A stretch of DNA of 64,000 nucleotides, taken from positions 744,001-808,000 of the forward strand of contig CP085833.1 of assembly GCA_020809705.1 (NCBI GenBank), read 5' to 3'. The notes below the pieces were generated by a model. It was not told where the DNA came from, did not search any database, and worked only from the letters and a program-made list of their open reading frames with translations. This DNA is from Calonectria ilicicola. Its lineage: Eukaryota > Ascomycota > Sordariomycetes > Hypocreales > Nectriaceae. Below, in pieces: positions 1-11,996 of the stretch. Every line of letters begins with the position of its first letter. The first letter of the stretch is position 1. Made by a program: the position numbers and the translations under genes.

Positions 1-950
1 TCTTTTCGCTTTATTTTCTTTTTCATTCCGTCTACTTCAAAGATTGCTGGATAAAATCGTGTTGTCGGATAATCGAAGTATGGTCATCGTGAACTAGGGT
101 AACATGACGTCTCATAATACAAACCACATCAACCCAACTTATCTTAGCCTCGTGCGGCTTCTATTGACGAAGCAATTTTTAAGGAAATGGGGTAAAATAG
201 TGAAAAAGAATCATATTGCTGCCTTTGGGGTTGTTGCGTATTACAAGATATGAAATGATGATGCCATTTCACTAAGGAGCTTCGAATTTTCTATTTTTGG
301 ATGACCGAATTTTATTGCATCGCTTGGAGTTACTATTTACTCTGCTGGGCCGACTATAAATACAGTCCTGTGCCAAGTCGTGTCACGAGGTTGGCTCAAG
401 TTAGCCGAGCACCGAATTCGGGGGGCTAAAATTACCCGCCGCAGCCATCTAATAATGCAGTAACAAATATGCCACATTTCCTAAAGCTTTTGGGGCCATT
501 CTGATTGGTGACGTTTCATGTGACTGAGATGGCAGGATCTGTCGTTGCGCCATCTACATAGGTGGCAACTTGCACAGTCGAAGCTGACTTTGAGCCGTGT
601 CACTGCTAAAGTAAGACAGCATATAAGTGTGGACTCCAGCAGACTGCTTTCACCAACAACAGCCAGACATATGGACACGGAATAGTAGCACGTATGTCCT
701 ACTTGCAGATAAGTCTCATGCTAAGTGATGAGAAGATGACTCCGCTTGCGTGGCTTCTTGCAAGTTTTTGAAGAGGACAACGCATCATAACTCGATCGTG
801 GGCTAGTTTGGAGCTTGTGTAATTCAACTTTGCAATACTCGTGACCTGCAGCACTCTTATAAGAGTCGCTGAGATGCTATCGGGCCGTCTGAGTCAATGA
901 GGTCATGCAGATCTCAGAAAGAAAGATTTGGCGGTCAAGAGCCAAGACAA
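1..950. other. Left-edge intergenic stretch, no gene seen
   Basis: No reading frame here looks like protein. The sequence is moderately AT-rich and carries no recognisable repeat, tRNA or transposon end. The last part is the upstream region of the RelA/SpoT gene. Confidence 0.6.
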
Positions 951-966
951 ATATATGTATATAATT
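951..966 (+). promoter_or_regulatory. TATA-like element upstream of the RelA/SpoT gene
   Basis: An alternating T/A run lies about 105-120 bases before the chosen ATG at 1069. Its position suits a core promoter TATA element, though fungal promoters are loose and this is inferred from sequence only. Confidence 0.4.
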
Positions 967-1068
967 TCGCTGACCGCGCCCGCTCCAGCAAAATAGTTTG
1001 CCTTTTCTTCTGTCTCAAAATCATTGCCCATTCACTACATTAGTCACACTCAATTGCGTTTCCACACC

Positions 1069-2340
1069 ATGTCTCTCAAGCTGCTCACTGATTTTGTGGA
1101 CAACTATGACCCGGTATTTTTTGCTCAGTTGGCTATAATGGCTGAGGAGCGATGCCGCAAGGCACTCACTGATGGTGGTATCCCAGCCATTATTACCTCT
1201 CGTGCAAAGCGACCGGACAGGCTTCTTGAAAAACTAAAGAAGCGCTGCCCTGAGAAGAACTATCAAACCCAGGAAGATATCAAGAAAGATCTCACGGACC
1301 TTGCTGGTGTTCGCATTGCCTTGTATTTTCCGAGCCAGAGACAGCAAGTTGAGGTTCTGCTGCAAAAGATCTTTGCCAATGTGACCATTGACAGGCTCAA
1401 TGGCCATACTTGTGACTCAACCCTAACCGAAGAGGATGGAAAATACCGAAATGAGTTTGGGGGGTACAGGGCTACCCATTTGCGTCTTGAGCTTGGGCAA
1501 GACCGTTTGCCGGAAGATCAACTCAAATACTCATCTGCTAGATTCGAAATTCAGTTGGCATCACTCTTAATGCATGCTTGGGCCGAGGTCGAGCACGACC
1601 TCGCCTACAAGACGCTCAGTGGTGCACTCTCAGTCGAAGAAGTTCGCATGCTTGATGGCATTAATGGCCTCATGCGGACTGGTGAGGTTATGCTGGGTCA
1701 GCTAAAGGCTTCCATGGAAACCCGTATTTCTAATCAGACTCGCCCTTTTGCAACCCCTTTCGAACTCGGTACATTCGTGCAAACATACGCTCCTCCCGAC
1801 CCTAACAACAAGGACTACCGGGTGGGCTCGCTTCCGTGGTTGCTCTATATACTGCAGCAGCTCAAGATTGACAACGCTCGCGCTCTGGGACCAATTCTCG
1901 AGGACTGGAAGTCTAATCCAGTAAACCTGAGCAAGTACCCCGTTGTGTATTCGATCAGCGGCCATATTTTTCAGACAAAGGGGAAGAGAGACAATCCTCT
2001 CTCCTCTCCCTTATATCTACAAGCCCTTGATGTAAAATTCAAATCCCAGAGTGAATCTGAGCAAGTATCTGTCTTGTGCCATATCCTGGCTTATGCGTGT
2101 GATCCTAGCTCACTCGGGAATTTGTCGCTTGAGGGGCGTGATGAGTCTCTCCGAAATGCGGGTGTCATGACTATCGACGAGGCCCCAAAAATTCCTGAAG
2201 ATAAGATCGCTAAGGCTAAGGGGGATGCATTGGCGTTATGGAACTGGTTGGCAGTCAATGAATCTGTTGAAGCTCGGTCGGCCTTGCAAATCGGGCGTTC
2301 AAGAAAGGGCAAGCGCTATTGGCGGAAGCATATCGAGTAA
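1069..2340 (+). CDS. RelA/SpoT-domain (alarmone synthetase-like) protein
   Basis: Single-exon gene of 423 residues. The N-terminal half is a RelA/SpoT nucleotidyltransferase domain: basic ATP-site stretch SRAKRPDRLLEK (44-55), DLTDLAGVRI (74-83) with the usual catalytic Asp, GGYRATH (131-137), and FEIQ...HAWAEVEHD (159-177) with the Glu expected to bind magnesium. In bacteria this fold transfers pyrophosphate from ATP to GTP/GDP; some members act on other acceptors. There is no HD hydrolase domain and no TGS/ACT regulatory part. The C-terminal half (about 200-423) is not recognised. The frame is open back to a TTG at 1024, but the ATG at 1069 has a good fungal context (CACC before ATG). EIQ is followed by L-A-S where bacterial enzymes usually have an Arg, so activity is uncertain. 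The next gene, on the same strand, is a NACHT receptor. RelA/SpoT domains are known as effector domains of fungal STAND proteins, so a linked role in self/non-self response is inferred. Confidence 0.85.
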   Translation: MSLKLLTDFVDNYDPVFFAQLAIMAEERCRKALTDGGIPAIITSRAKRPDRLLEKLKKRCPEKNYQTQEDIKKDLTDLAGVRIALYFPSQRQQVEVLLQKIFANVTIDRLNGHTCDSTLTEEDGKYRNEFGGYRATHLRLELGQDRLPEDQLKYSSARFEIQLASLLMHAWAEVEHDLAYKTLSGALSVEEVRMLDGINGLMRTGEVMLGQLKASMETRISNQTRPFATPFELGTFVQTYAPPDPNNKDYRVGSLPWLLYILQQLKIDNARALGPILEDWKSNPVNLSKYPVVYSISGHIFQTKGKRDNPLSSPLYLQALDVKFKSQSESEQVSVLCHILAYACDPSSLGNLSLEGRDESLRNAGVMTIDEAPKIPEDKIAKAKGDALALWNWLAVNESVEARSALQIGRSRKGKRYWRKHIE

Positions 2341-3255
2341 GTTTCAAGGTTGGAGGGTGATCAAGTACCAAGTTTAGGTATGAATTTCATAGAGCAACAG
2401 ATTGAATACCTCATGCATTGGAGCAACGCCACTTTACCCTGAGTCATTACTGAATTGTGGCCCAGCTAGGTCTGAACCGGCTGGGCAGCCTGTTTTAACT
2501 GCAATCTTTAATCAAATAACCAAAGAAACAACGAGATATATCGTGAATTGTGTAGGAAGCACGCTTTGCTAGGGTTTATTACGTTTTTGCCATAACTTCG
2601 AGGGCCAGGTCATATTGCTGCCCAGGCATCTGATTGATTCGACAGATGATATTTGGGTCCTCTCCTTTCAACCAGTCCATAAAATCTGTCTGCTTCAGCT
2701 AGTTCGCCACTCGATGTTTTTCCCATACCTACCTTGAGAACTTATTGCCTTGCTCCTGCTTAAAATCTCGCTGCTGTAGGATACTTCCCGGGATCTGTAT
2801 TTTTATCGCACGCAAAGAGATTGCATATAAACCCATTGCATTTTTGCATCCTTTCGCGGCACAGAATACGTCACGAATGAATGGCTAACGGGCAGGCTGT
2901 CACCCCACACAGAATCTACTAAATTTAGGACATGACCCTTTTTAATCAATAAATTGTGGCTTCCCCCTTATTCAACTCTTCGATGCTTATATAATCGAGT
3001 TTTCTCAATTAGTGGCAGTTAGATGACTTTTAGTTGGCTAACAACGATCCCTCTAATTAAGTCATCAACCCCTCACGTGGCGTCCCGTCTGCCTTGCGTC
3101 TGCCTTGCATTTATCTGCCTCAAATGCGTCTTGAGCCTACTTTTCTAACATTTAACATCATTTCATCTTCTATTAACTATTATAAAATTGTTTGTATTCC
3201 TGAAATTACCCCATATTCTCGTTCTGGACTTTTTTTTTAGCAGTCCATTACCTCA
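2341..3255. other. Intergenic region between RelA/SpoT and NACHT genes
   Basis: No protein-like frame is visible. The stretch is AT-rich, with pyrimidine-rich runs just before the ATG at 3256, as in many fungal promoters. Confidence 0.6.
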
Positions 3256-6056
3256 ATGTCTATTTCTATAACGCCGTTCAACATTTTAGCCCTCATTCAG
3301 CGCACGGAACGAATCGCCGAAATATGCAAATCATACATCGACAACGTTCAAGGTTATCCGAAGGATCTCCGTATAATTTTTGTCGAGACGAGTTCCTTGG
3401 CCGTTATATTCAAAGGCTTACAATTATTTGACGTCGCGGACAAGGATGATGCTACCGTCCTCTCCCAGCTTAGTGGCACCGATGGACCAATTCAGGAATG
3501 CGAAAGAATCGCCAAACAACTGGAAGACTTGCTGTCGTCCAGCAGTGATCCTCAGGGGAAGCGCCGGACTAAAAGGAGAAAGCTCCAGTATACGCTCGAC
3601 GCCTTGGCATGGCCACTGAAAGTAGAACGAGCGCAAAGATTATTAAAAAATCTTGTACACTTCAAATCCACAATAAATATGGCCATGGGAACTTCACTGA
3701 TGTAAGTGTTCATCCATATAAGAGGTTTATGGTTATCTTTTAATAATATTGGTTTCACTAATAATTTATCAGACGGGATGTTCAAACTATCAAAAAGACA
3801 TTATCAGAATCTGAGCTCAGAGAATTCTCCAAGTGGATGGAGCATACAGATCCATCACGTAGGCATATTGAAGCAAGGAGCCTATACGAGGATGGAACAG
3901 GAGCTTGGGTACTTCGGTCCAATAAGTGGACTGAGTGGGTGAACTGTGAGACCCCATGCATTTGGATTCATGGCATTCCAGGTGCGGGTAAGACCATCCT
4001 TGCGTCTTATCTGTTTGAGCAGATTAGAACCGCCCACGAACAAGCAAGCGGACGAAAATACGAATACATCTACTACTACTGCTACCACGGAAACAACCAA
4101 GACGAAACCCTTCCATTTCTACAATGGCTGATAAGCCAGCTTTGCAGGAAGACGGGGCAAGTTCCTTTGCAGGGATTTGAGCTGTTTCGCCGTGGCCATC
4201 AACCAAGCCTGCAAGAACTACTTTGCATTCTTCCTAGTCTGCTTTCGGGTTTTGACACTGTCTTCGTTATAATTGATGCACTTGACGAAAGCCAGTCCCG
4301 GGAAAATCTTGTCGAAATTATACAAGAGCTTGTCACTGATATAAAATTCCGGAAAATTCAGCTCCTTGCAACAAGCCGTGAAGAATTAGTAATCCAACAG
4401 AAGATGGAAAAGATATCCAGCCCAATATCAATGTCGAATGAATTGGTTGAAGCAGACATTATGAAGTATGTTCATAACAAACTCAAGCAGGAGCCGCGGT
4501 TTAAAAAGTGGCCACCTGAGCTATATGACGAGGTCGAAAGAGCACTTTCAAAAGGTGCCAAAGGAATGTTCAGGTGGGCTGTTTGTCAAATAGACATTCT
4601 GAAACGACTTCGACACGAAGATAAAATTCGAGAAGCACTGCAAGATCTCCCAGAAGGGTTAGATGCGAGCTATGACAGGATATTCTCTATGATTCCTTCT
4701 GAGGACAAAGGTTTGGTTCGGCATGTACTACACTGGCTTTGCTTCCACAATTTCATCTGGGGAAACCGAGACTACAATCTTAGTTGTTCTACAATTTTGG
4801 ATTCATATATCTCCTGGTCGGATTACAATGGCTCTGTAAACAAGGGGAAACATTTCATCGACACTGAAACATTAAAAGAAAGCTGTGGCTGTCTCATTTC
4901 ATCCCAAAACCGTCATGACGGATCCTTGATCACACTAGCCCACTACACCGTCCGCGAATTTCTCCAGATGAACAGGAGTAAAAGCCCATTGGCCTCGTTC
5001 TTCCAACTAGATGAACAATCGTATTATAAATCAGCATCCGAGTTTATTTTCAGTCATACGCTTAGTATCGATGAAGTATTATGTGACGAAAGCTTGCTTT
5101 CCGATCTCTACTCCTCGGAGACCTCAAATTTTACGTTTGATCTATATTGTCAAGTATCAGCGACAAGGGTACTTCACGACTATCCACAGCTCGTTCGAAA
5201 CGAATTGGCGTATGATTTTCCGGACCCAACCAAGCCTCACTATAATTCATTAAAGGATAATGTTTCTTTCTGTAAGGATTATATTTTTATTAACGACACC
5301 ACGCATGGTGGGTTATTCTCAGATATTAACTGGAAAGATCATACTGGAGATAACCACATCCTGATTTTTATTACCATGCTTCACTGTGGTCTCTTTTCGC
5401 TTGCAGCGTCCTATTGCTCGTCAATTGATCCTTCACTTTTGAATATGGCTATCGCTATCTCTATGCATGTGTGGTGCCCTTACGACGACGGTGATAATAT
5501 TCGTTGGACTTTTAGCGGGAATATTTACGATATTTTTGCTTGCCATCCATCAGGAGCTATAGATGCTGTTCAATTTCTTTTCGATACATTTGGCCTCGGG
5601 AACGACCCTACACGGCTCCTCCATCTTTTCATGGTTAACCACAATTCGTACGAGAACAAGTGTTTCTGCTTGAAAGAAGGCCCTTTCTGTGTTGTCAAGA
5701 GACTCATTGAAGGTGGCGCGAGATCACAGCCCGATATCTGTGAAGTTACTCCACTACAAATCGCCGTTTGTAGACGCGATATTGTTGGGGTAAGGTACCT
5801 CTTAGAGGCTGGTGCAGACCCAAACAGTGCCGGATGCGCCAACTTCGATGAATGGAGCCAAGATAAGTTTTTGTCACCTTATTGTCGGTTTAATGGATCG
5901 AGTCCTCTTCATATTGCGCGTTGTAGAATGTACGAATGCCCTGTTGGTGGAGGCTTTCTTCTTGGCGGAGGTGGGGATGAGAAAGATATTGAGGACATTT
6001 TATTAAGCTACCAAGCAGTGCAATTTTCTAACCCCGAGCTTAGTGGGGAAGAATAG
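3256..6056 (+). CDS. NACHT-ankyrin STAND (NLR-like) protein
   Basis: Two exons, 3256-3701 and 3773-6056; the 71-nt intron starts GTAAGT and ends ATCAG. The product is 909 residues. An N-terminal helical domain (about 1-140) resembles the SesA/HeLo-like N-terminal regions of fungal STAND proteins. The NACHT NTPase follows: Walker A GIPGAGKT (216-223), Walker B VFVIIDALDES (312-322), and a sensor-like LLATSREE near 347. A winged-helix-like region and the family-typical HYTVREFL segment come next. The C-terminus (about 780-909) has two or three degenerate ankyrin repeats, clearest at TPLQIAVCRRD...YLLEAGADPN. Such proteins oligomerise on ligand binding and trigger cell death or defence in fungal incompatibility. 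The ankyrin array is short, so the gene may have lost repeats. It follows the RelA/SpoT gene on the same strand. The class is secure; the N-terminal domain assignment is tentative. Confidence 0.88.
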
Positions 6057-6228
6057 ATGGTTTCATCACTAATCCCAACTTCAAGCTCGTTTAAAGAAAA
6101 TAAGTTGCTTAGTTCGCGAGATGGGTTTTACCCAATTGAATTTACAATTTATGTTTAAATCAATACTTTCAAATTATTGCTACTCTGCCCAGAAAACTAA
6201 TTCCATTATTTTATAGCCCAGCCCCATG

Positions 6229-8341
6229 TCAAGCTTTGCCAACGATACTGTTGTCCACCTTTTCCACAGGGGTCCTTGAACCCGCAACTGAGTCTGATTC
6301 TGTTTCAGTGGCTTCAATACGGGGATTTCCAGCCACCCCTCCGACCATCTTGCGCCATACCATCATGATAGGCTGACGACCCTCCCAGATTGGAAGCAGA
6401 GTGATGACGCTGGCAGCAAAGAACGCCCAGAGGAATAGAACCACAACCCAACCGGTAAAGAAACCCTTGCTGAAGACGTAGCTTGAAGCGTACATTGGAA
6501 TAGGCCATAGGATACACAGAGAAATAGTGATAAATCCTGCCAGCGCAAGTGACCGATTTCTCGCTTGAACTAAAATGCGGTCGTTCTCTTGCTCTTCTCT
6601 TTCTTGTTCAGCCAGTACAGCCATGGCCTCTGCACTCTGGATGTTGACGGCTCGTCCATTGACTGTGATATGCTCGTCGTCACCACGGTGAATCTCGTCC
6701 TTGAATGTTTCCCAGTCAAAGTTGTCTGGCTTTATGTAGGTGATGAGAGGCGTGAGGATGAAAGGCGCAGTCAATGCCATAATGTTTCCGGCAACGAGTG
6801 GCTCATTGGTGTTGAGACTATCAATGGTAATCACTCCCTCATTTTTATGAGCCGTAAGGAACCAGGCGATAATACCCGCTGCAGATCCAATTGGAGGAGC
6901 AAGCAGTGCAGCTAGTCGTGATTGCTTCTTCCACATAATTGTGCATGCCATGGGAACAATGGCAGCATCCACAAAAATTCCAATAGCTGTAATGAGGAAT
7001 CCAACACTGAAACCTCCGTGATTGAAAGCAACGGCGATGGCTGCAGCGAAGATGGAAAAGCCGACTGTAACAAAGTGGGAGAACATAAGTAGCTGCTTTC
7101 CGCTTGCCTTGGGTCGGATATAAGCCTGGTAGACATTGTAGGTAATCAAAGCTGTAGTTGCAACGGTCTCAGACGACATTGCGCTGGTCACGGCCATGAA
7201 GACCATAAGAAGAACCGCAACAGCGCCCCCATTGCCCATCAAGGCAATCGCAGCATATGGCATGGCAAGACCTGAAGAAACTTCGTAGTTAGTCATGCGG
7301 TTGGGGTATGTGGGCCACTGGGGAAGATGCTCCATTGCGGCCGCAGCAAGACCAAAGGTGCTGGCGAGAACGAATGGGATCGTGAACCATGAGAGTCCTC
7401 CCAGGATGTATCCCTTTGAAGTGCTTCTAGGGTCACATGCAATAGCTTTTTGGAAGAGTTGACTATCGACACAGGCCGCGAAACCAGCGCCAATGAAGAC
7501 TAGACCAACAAAACCACCTTGTTGAGATCGCATCGTGAGGTATTCGCCACCGGCATTTCCTTCTACTGGATGAAGAGTTGCTGCCTCTCGAAGGAGCTCC
7601 CACACTTTTCCCGGTGAACCAACGGCATTTGAGGTTGCGTAAAAGACGAAAAGCGACATCAGCATGATCACATAGATAATGACCGTGTGGATCTGGTATA
7701 AATAGTTAGTGCAACACTTTAAATGGCTGATATCCATTACTTACCCAATCGGTAATGAAGGTGGCTTTGATACCGCCCATCAGCGTATAGATGACAACTC
7801 CAATAGGGAAAAGGAAACAGATTGCATCACGGTTAACGCCGGTGATTGATGCATATACTGCAGAACCTCCAACCAGAAGGTTGACGGTAGTAATGACTTG
7901 ATAGACAAGGGAGTATGAGCTGAAGAGGAGATGAACTGCTTTTCCATATCGAACTTTCACCACCTGCAGAAATGTCTGGGCATGGGGGGCCTTTCGCTTG
8001 AGTTCAACCGCCGCAACGGAGAAAAGGAGGATTTGAACACAAGCTCCGGCAGCATACCAGAAGGGTCCAGAAACTCCGTACGAATAGCCATATGTAGTGC
8101 TGGTTAAGAGAGTGGTTGCAATAGTCCAAGAAGAAACTACAGCGGAGGCGGTAAGACCAGACTTGACAGAGTGTTTTGCTGTCATGAACATTTCAGAGTC
8201 CTGAATCTCGTTCATGTAACGACTAAGAATCCAAGAGATGAGGGACATGCCTATCGCGAAGACGGCGCCCACACCAACAACAATGCCATAGCCCACGCCT
8301 TGTGATAAGGGTGTCTCGATTTGAAAGCCATTGTTAGACAT
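6229..8341 (-). CDS. DUR3-type solute:sodium symporter
   Basis: Two exons on the minus strand, 7745-8341 and 6229-7692, with a 52-nt intron (GTAAGT donor, ACCAG acceptor) that joins TDW to IHTVIIY in frame. The product is 686 residues, the usual size for fungal DUR3-type urea permeases (solute:sodium symporter superfamily). Typical features are the start LSQGVGYGIVVGVG, a long series of hydrophobic segments across almost the whole protein, GGIKATFITDW before TM6, and a hydrophilic loop (about 555-585) before the last two segments. DUR3 imports urea and polyamines in symport. Here the gene is divergent from a LamB/YcsF gene and near a urea-carboxylase-like fusion, so the substrate may be the compound that fusion acts on rather than urea. 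Three GATA sites in the shared upstream region hint at nitrogen control. Confidence 0.88.
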
Positions 8342-10029
8342 TTTGGCGTATGTCTAATCACGCCGTCGCGTGAAAAAGAACTAAATATGTCTGGTTTGGC
8401 TGTGGGAGAAGCCGATAGACAAAAGAAAGCATGAACGGTGGGTCCATGTGGTGAATGATGGAGGATGCAACGCGTTTATGTATACTATCAAGACTTATCG
8501 CGTCGCCAGCACCCTTGTCTCATCAACACCATCAACTTGCATTCCATCTGTTTAGCGATAAGCGGTTCACCCCATCCACAAAGATTGTGGCCTAAAATCT
8601 GGGGTAGCTACTCTGGTATCGAGTGACCGCACCTTGGTGGCATGGATGATATCACAAGGACCGGGATGATCGCTTATCTTCGTCCATGTGCCGGACCCGA
8701 AATCCTGGGCACGGCGATTCAAAGCCTCAATGCGACTCACACTAAAAAATGACCCCCGTACCGTTCTAGTCTCGGGAACAGTGCAGAGATTGGAAACGCC
8801 TGTCGGAAAAATTGGGCCGCCTTATCACAAACACCACAGCCTAGTCTCACCCGCCCATAGCGCCCGGGCCGGTCTTGGCCATGGCCACGATTTGAACCCT
8901 GTCTGATTGCAGCGTGAGCACAGGAATGATGCCCATTGGTAGGATGGAATTCTCTCGACTGATCAAGTCATGCGAGAAGAGCAAATAGCCGGTGACTAAG
9001 AAACCTTGTCTCAAACGAGGTCTTTGTTGAATCAATCGATGGCAGAAATTCGAAAGAGGATATTCTTAGCTTGGGAATATAGCAACTTAAATCGACTGAA
9101 ACTACGATTTAATCACATGATCCCACAGAAAACCTCCCGTGACTCATGTTTGATGACGTGGAATAGATTCTAGATCTCTATAATACCGGTTCCACGACCG
9201 GATATCAAGAGAATACAACTCTCATGATCCGTGCATTGGCTCGAGCAATCATGCGGGTTTCGTCTGGTCTAGAACAATGAATATTCTCCCGTGCCGGCTC
9301 TCAAACTTTATGCCACGCCACTATTCAGAATCCGGGGGGAATGACTGATTCGCAAAATAGAAGACCATTTTTTGTTCCACGGAGCAATTGACTTTTCCTG
9401 CTTGGCATGAACCAGCAGCCCGGCACGGCGGAAGAGAGTTAAGCATAACCAGGTTACATGAACCAACTGCCAGTTTGGAGATCCCCAATTCATAGGCGTG
9501 GTCACTTTTCTTACAAGGGCTGTGGATGCTGTATTTTCGGGAATCTAGAGCTCTTTGGGTGCAAAGTGTTCATGCAACATGTCCCTCATATGCGTCCGAT
9601 TAAGCTACTGAGTGTGGAGTCTCCGCCACCAAACACTAGGAGAATTTGTCTGGAAATAATTATCTACTGTGAGCTATCGTATCGGAGTAGTACCTTGATA
9701 AACTCTTTCCCATGCATTTCGTAGCGGGCACCAATCGTGCACCATCGAGGCGCGGCTCCGAATGGAGTGATGACGACCCCGCTTCAAGATATCTTCGGTT
9801 CCGAGATACGAAACAGACTATCGGCTCTAAGTCCAACTTCCCCGATTGGAGACAGACACTTGTTCCACTTTTGGAGGAGCCTTTGATTGATATGTCTGAT
9901 GTCATCTTTCCTTAACAGCTCATCCTATGCATTTACTTCCTTTTATCCGCGAGCGGCCCGCATTTTGATCTTGGTTTGAGACAAGGACATCACTTACACA
10001 CCGAGCCCATTCCACAATCACTCGAAACC
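8342..10029. other. Divergent intergenic region, DUR3-like / PxpA-like genes
   Basis: About 1.7 kb serves as the upstream region of two divergent genes. No credible coding frame lies inside. Besides the GATA sites there is an inverted repeat at 9186-9201 (CCGGT, six-base spacer, ACCGG), a shape suited to a dimeric regulator such as a Zn2Cys6 protein; that link is inference. Confidence 0.5.
8494..8678. promoter_or_regulatory. Three GATA-factor (AreA-type) sites
   Basis: CGATAAG-type sites occur at 8494-8500 (minus), 8555-8562 (plus) and 8673-8678 (minus). The first two share GCGATAAG; the third reads GATAAGCG on the minus strand. They lie 150-340 bases upstream of the symporter start. HGATAR is the known consensus of the fungal nitrogen regulator AreA/NIT2. 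Three such sites in under 200 bases suggest nitrogen metabolite control. Confidence 0.45.
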
Positions 10030-10845
10030 ATGGCGCGCACACTCCAGAAGGGTTTGATTAATGTTGATATGGGAGAAGGATATGGCAACTTTATCTGTGG
10101 CCCGGATAAAGAGCTATTGCCCATGATTGATCATGCCAACGTAGCTTGTGGATTCCAGTAAGTTGAGGTATCATGCATAATGGGTGTTTTGAAAGCTGAG
10201 ACATATCACAGTGCTGGAGATCCTCTTATTATGGCCGAGACAGTGGCTCTCTGCAAAGAACACGGCGTCAAGATCGGCGCACATCCCGGTCTTCCAGATG
10301 TCCAGGGCTTTGGAAGGCGTGAAATGAAACTTTCGCCAGAAGAGCACACCGCAAATATTGTGTACCAGGTCGGTGCACTACAGGCTTTTCTTGATCGTGA
10401 GGGCGTCGAAATGCACCACGTCAAGCCTCATGGAATTTTGTACGGTATGATGGTTCGTGATATTGAGGTTGCGCGAGCCGTGTGGGCTGGCGTGCCAAAA
10501 GGCATGCGAGTCTTTGGTCTTCCAGGAACCCATATGGAAACCGCTGCCAAGGAGGCTGGCCTCGAGTTTTGGGCCGAGTACTTTGGCGATGTCAAATATC
10601 GCCCAGACGGAACATTAATTGTGGACCGCAAGAAGAAGCCGTGGAACCTGGACGATGTCAGGGAGCACGTCAGACGGCAACTTTATGATAGTAAAGTGAC
10701 AGCAGTGACAGGAGAGACTGTAGACTTACCTGTCAAGGAGTATCCCATTACAATCTGCTGTCACTCAGACTCACCTGGATGCATAGATATTGTCAAGGTC
10801 ACAAGGGAAGTTGTGGACGAATACAACAAAGAGAAGGGTTTTTAG
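10030..10845 (+). CDS. LamB/YcsF family protein (PxpA-like 5-oxoprolinase subunit)
   Basis: Two exons, 10030-10157 and 10212-10845, with a 54-nt intron. Splicing restores the family motif NVACGFHAGDP, whose His codon spans the junction. The product is 253 residues, the normal length of bacterial LamB/YcsF (PxpA). Other signature blocks are INVDMGEGYG at the N-terminus (the DLNCDLGE-type block), KIGAHPGLPDVQGFGRREM, and HVKPHGILYG. In bacteria PxpA works with PxpB and PxpC to open 5-oxoproline to glutamate using ATP. Homologues of PxpB and PxpC are domains of the fusion encoded 1.2 kb downstream on the same strand. That makes an oxoprolinase-like system likely; the exact substrate is unproven. 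Confidence 0.9.
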
Positions 10846-11996
10846 TTTTGTATAATATTAACTGATTGGTCATGATCTCCAGAATTTCATGTTGTGAAGC
10901 AATCACCAAATAATATTTTTCAACTTCACAGAAAATTTAGAAATAAGAGAAACCCTTGTTGTCTCCGAACAGTAAGTACATAGAATTGTGGCTTGACTGT
11001 AGGCTGTACAAGTCTATCTCTTAATGCAACCTAACAAAAAATACTATGATAGAATCAGGTTTTATCATAATCGAACAAATAATCGTGCATTACGTTATTA
11101 AGTTTCACACTGATTTATTCAGTTATTCTATTTGCGGAATACTTGAATAAACTGGATGCTGCTGTGCCAAACTTTCATTCCCTCACTTGGCTCTGCTCTA
11201 AATTCATCCACCAAATCAATTCACCAGCCTGCTGCCATCTTTGCCAATACTCGTCGCATGCAAGGTTAGTCTAGAGTGATCTATTACCTGTTAATTTCCG
11301 CTTGGGTCCGCCCTAGCATATACATACAGGCCGGCTCCAGATGCATAGGAAAAGCATTCCCAATGAGGAGCTCCATCCTCCGCGCTGACGCTACTAGCCT
11401 TGAATCCTTAGCTATCTGGGGGAACCAACTCGTGCTAATTGCGGGGGCGATTTGAGCACATCATGGCATATCCTAGACTAGCTTTGGCAAAAGGCCCAGG
11501 CACCAGCCTAAGTTATAGCTTCACTTGATAAGACGGTCTGCTCTTATCATATCTCCCTTGGGCGATCATACCACCCCTCTTACGTAGGCCGATCAACAAC
11601 CACGAACTCGGTGCCGAAATGTCCCATCGTCCTGTAGTATCCGGTCATTACACCCGGTTCACAGCTGCAAGTCATCGGAACCGATCGCTAACGGCGGGGT
11701 TCCTTGTCTTCCCCGCATTAGAAGCTTTATCTCTACATTAGCTGATAACGACCGTGAGGTGGCACGTACAGTAGGATCAGACTGATTAGGGTGGCATATC
11801 TGCTCGACTTAGGTAGCTTCTATAGCTCGAAAATGCACCGAAGTTCGTTGCAGAAGTAATTAAATGCAACATTTTCTGATATACATCTCATCCTCATACC
11901 CGCTGCAGTTACTCCCGTGGTTGACTCTTGGGTGTGACCCGCAAAAACTACCTGCATAACACCCAGGCAAGGATCTACGCCATCAACCACACCAAG
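10846..11996. other. Intergenic region upstream of the carboxylase fusion
   Basis: No gene seen. The region contains CGG-N2-CCG at 11676-11683 within a CGG/CCG-rich patch (about 11590-11720), an arrangement Zn2Cys6 dimers can bind. The cluster's own Zn2Cys6 gene is 4.5 kb downstream, so a link is possible but unproven. Confidence 0.45.

Noticed and set aside
1024..1068. TTG-started extension of the RelA/SpoT frame
   Set aside because: A nuclear fungal gene should start at ATG; the ATG at 1069 has a better context and the conserved domain begins after it.
6229..8341. Assigning the symporter firmly as the urea permease DUR3
   Set aside because: The family match is strong, but the substrate is uncertain in this cluster context, so no gene symbol was given.
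9458..9915. Short open frames in the divergent promoter of the symporter/PxpA-like genes
   Set aside because: There is no motif, good start context or splice support, and they overlap on both strands.
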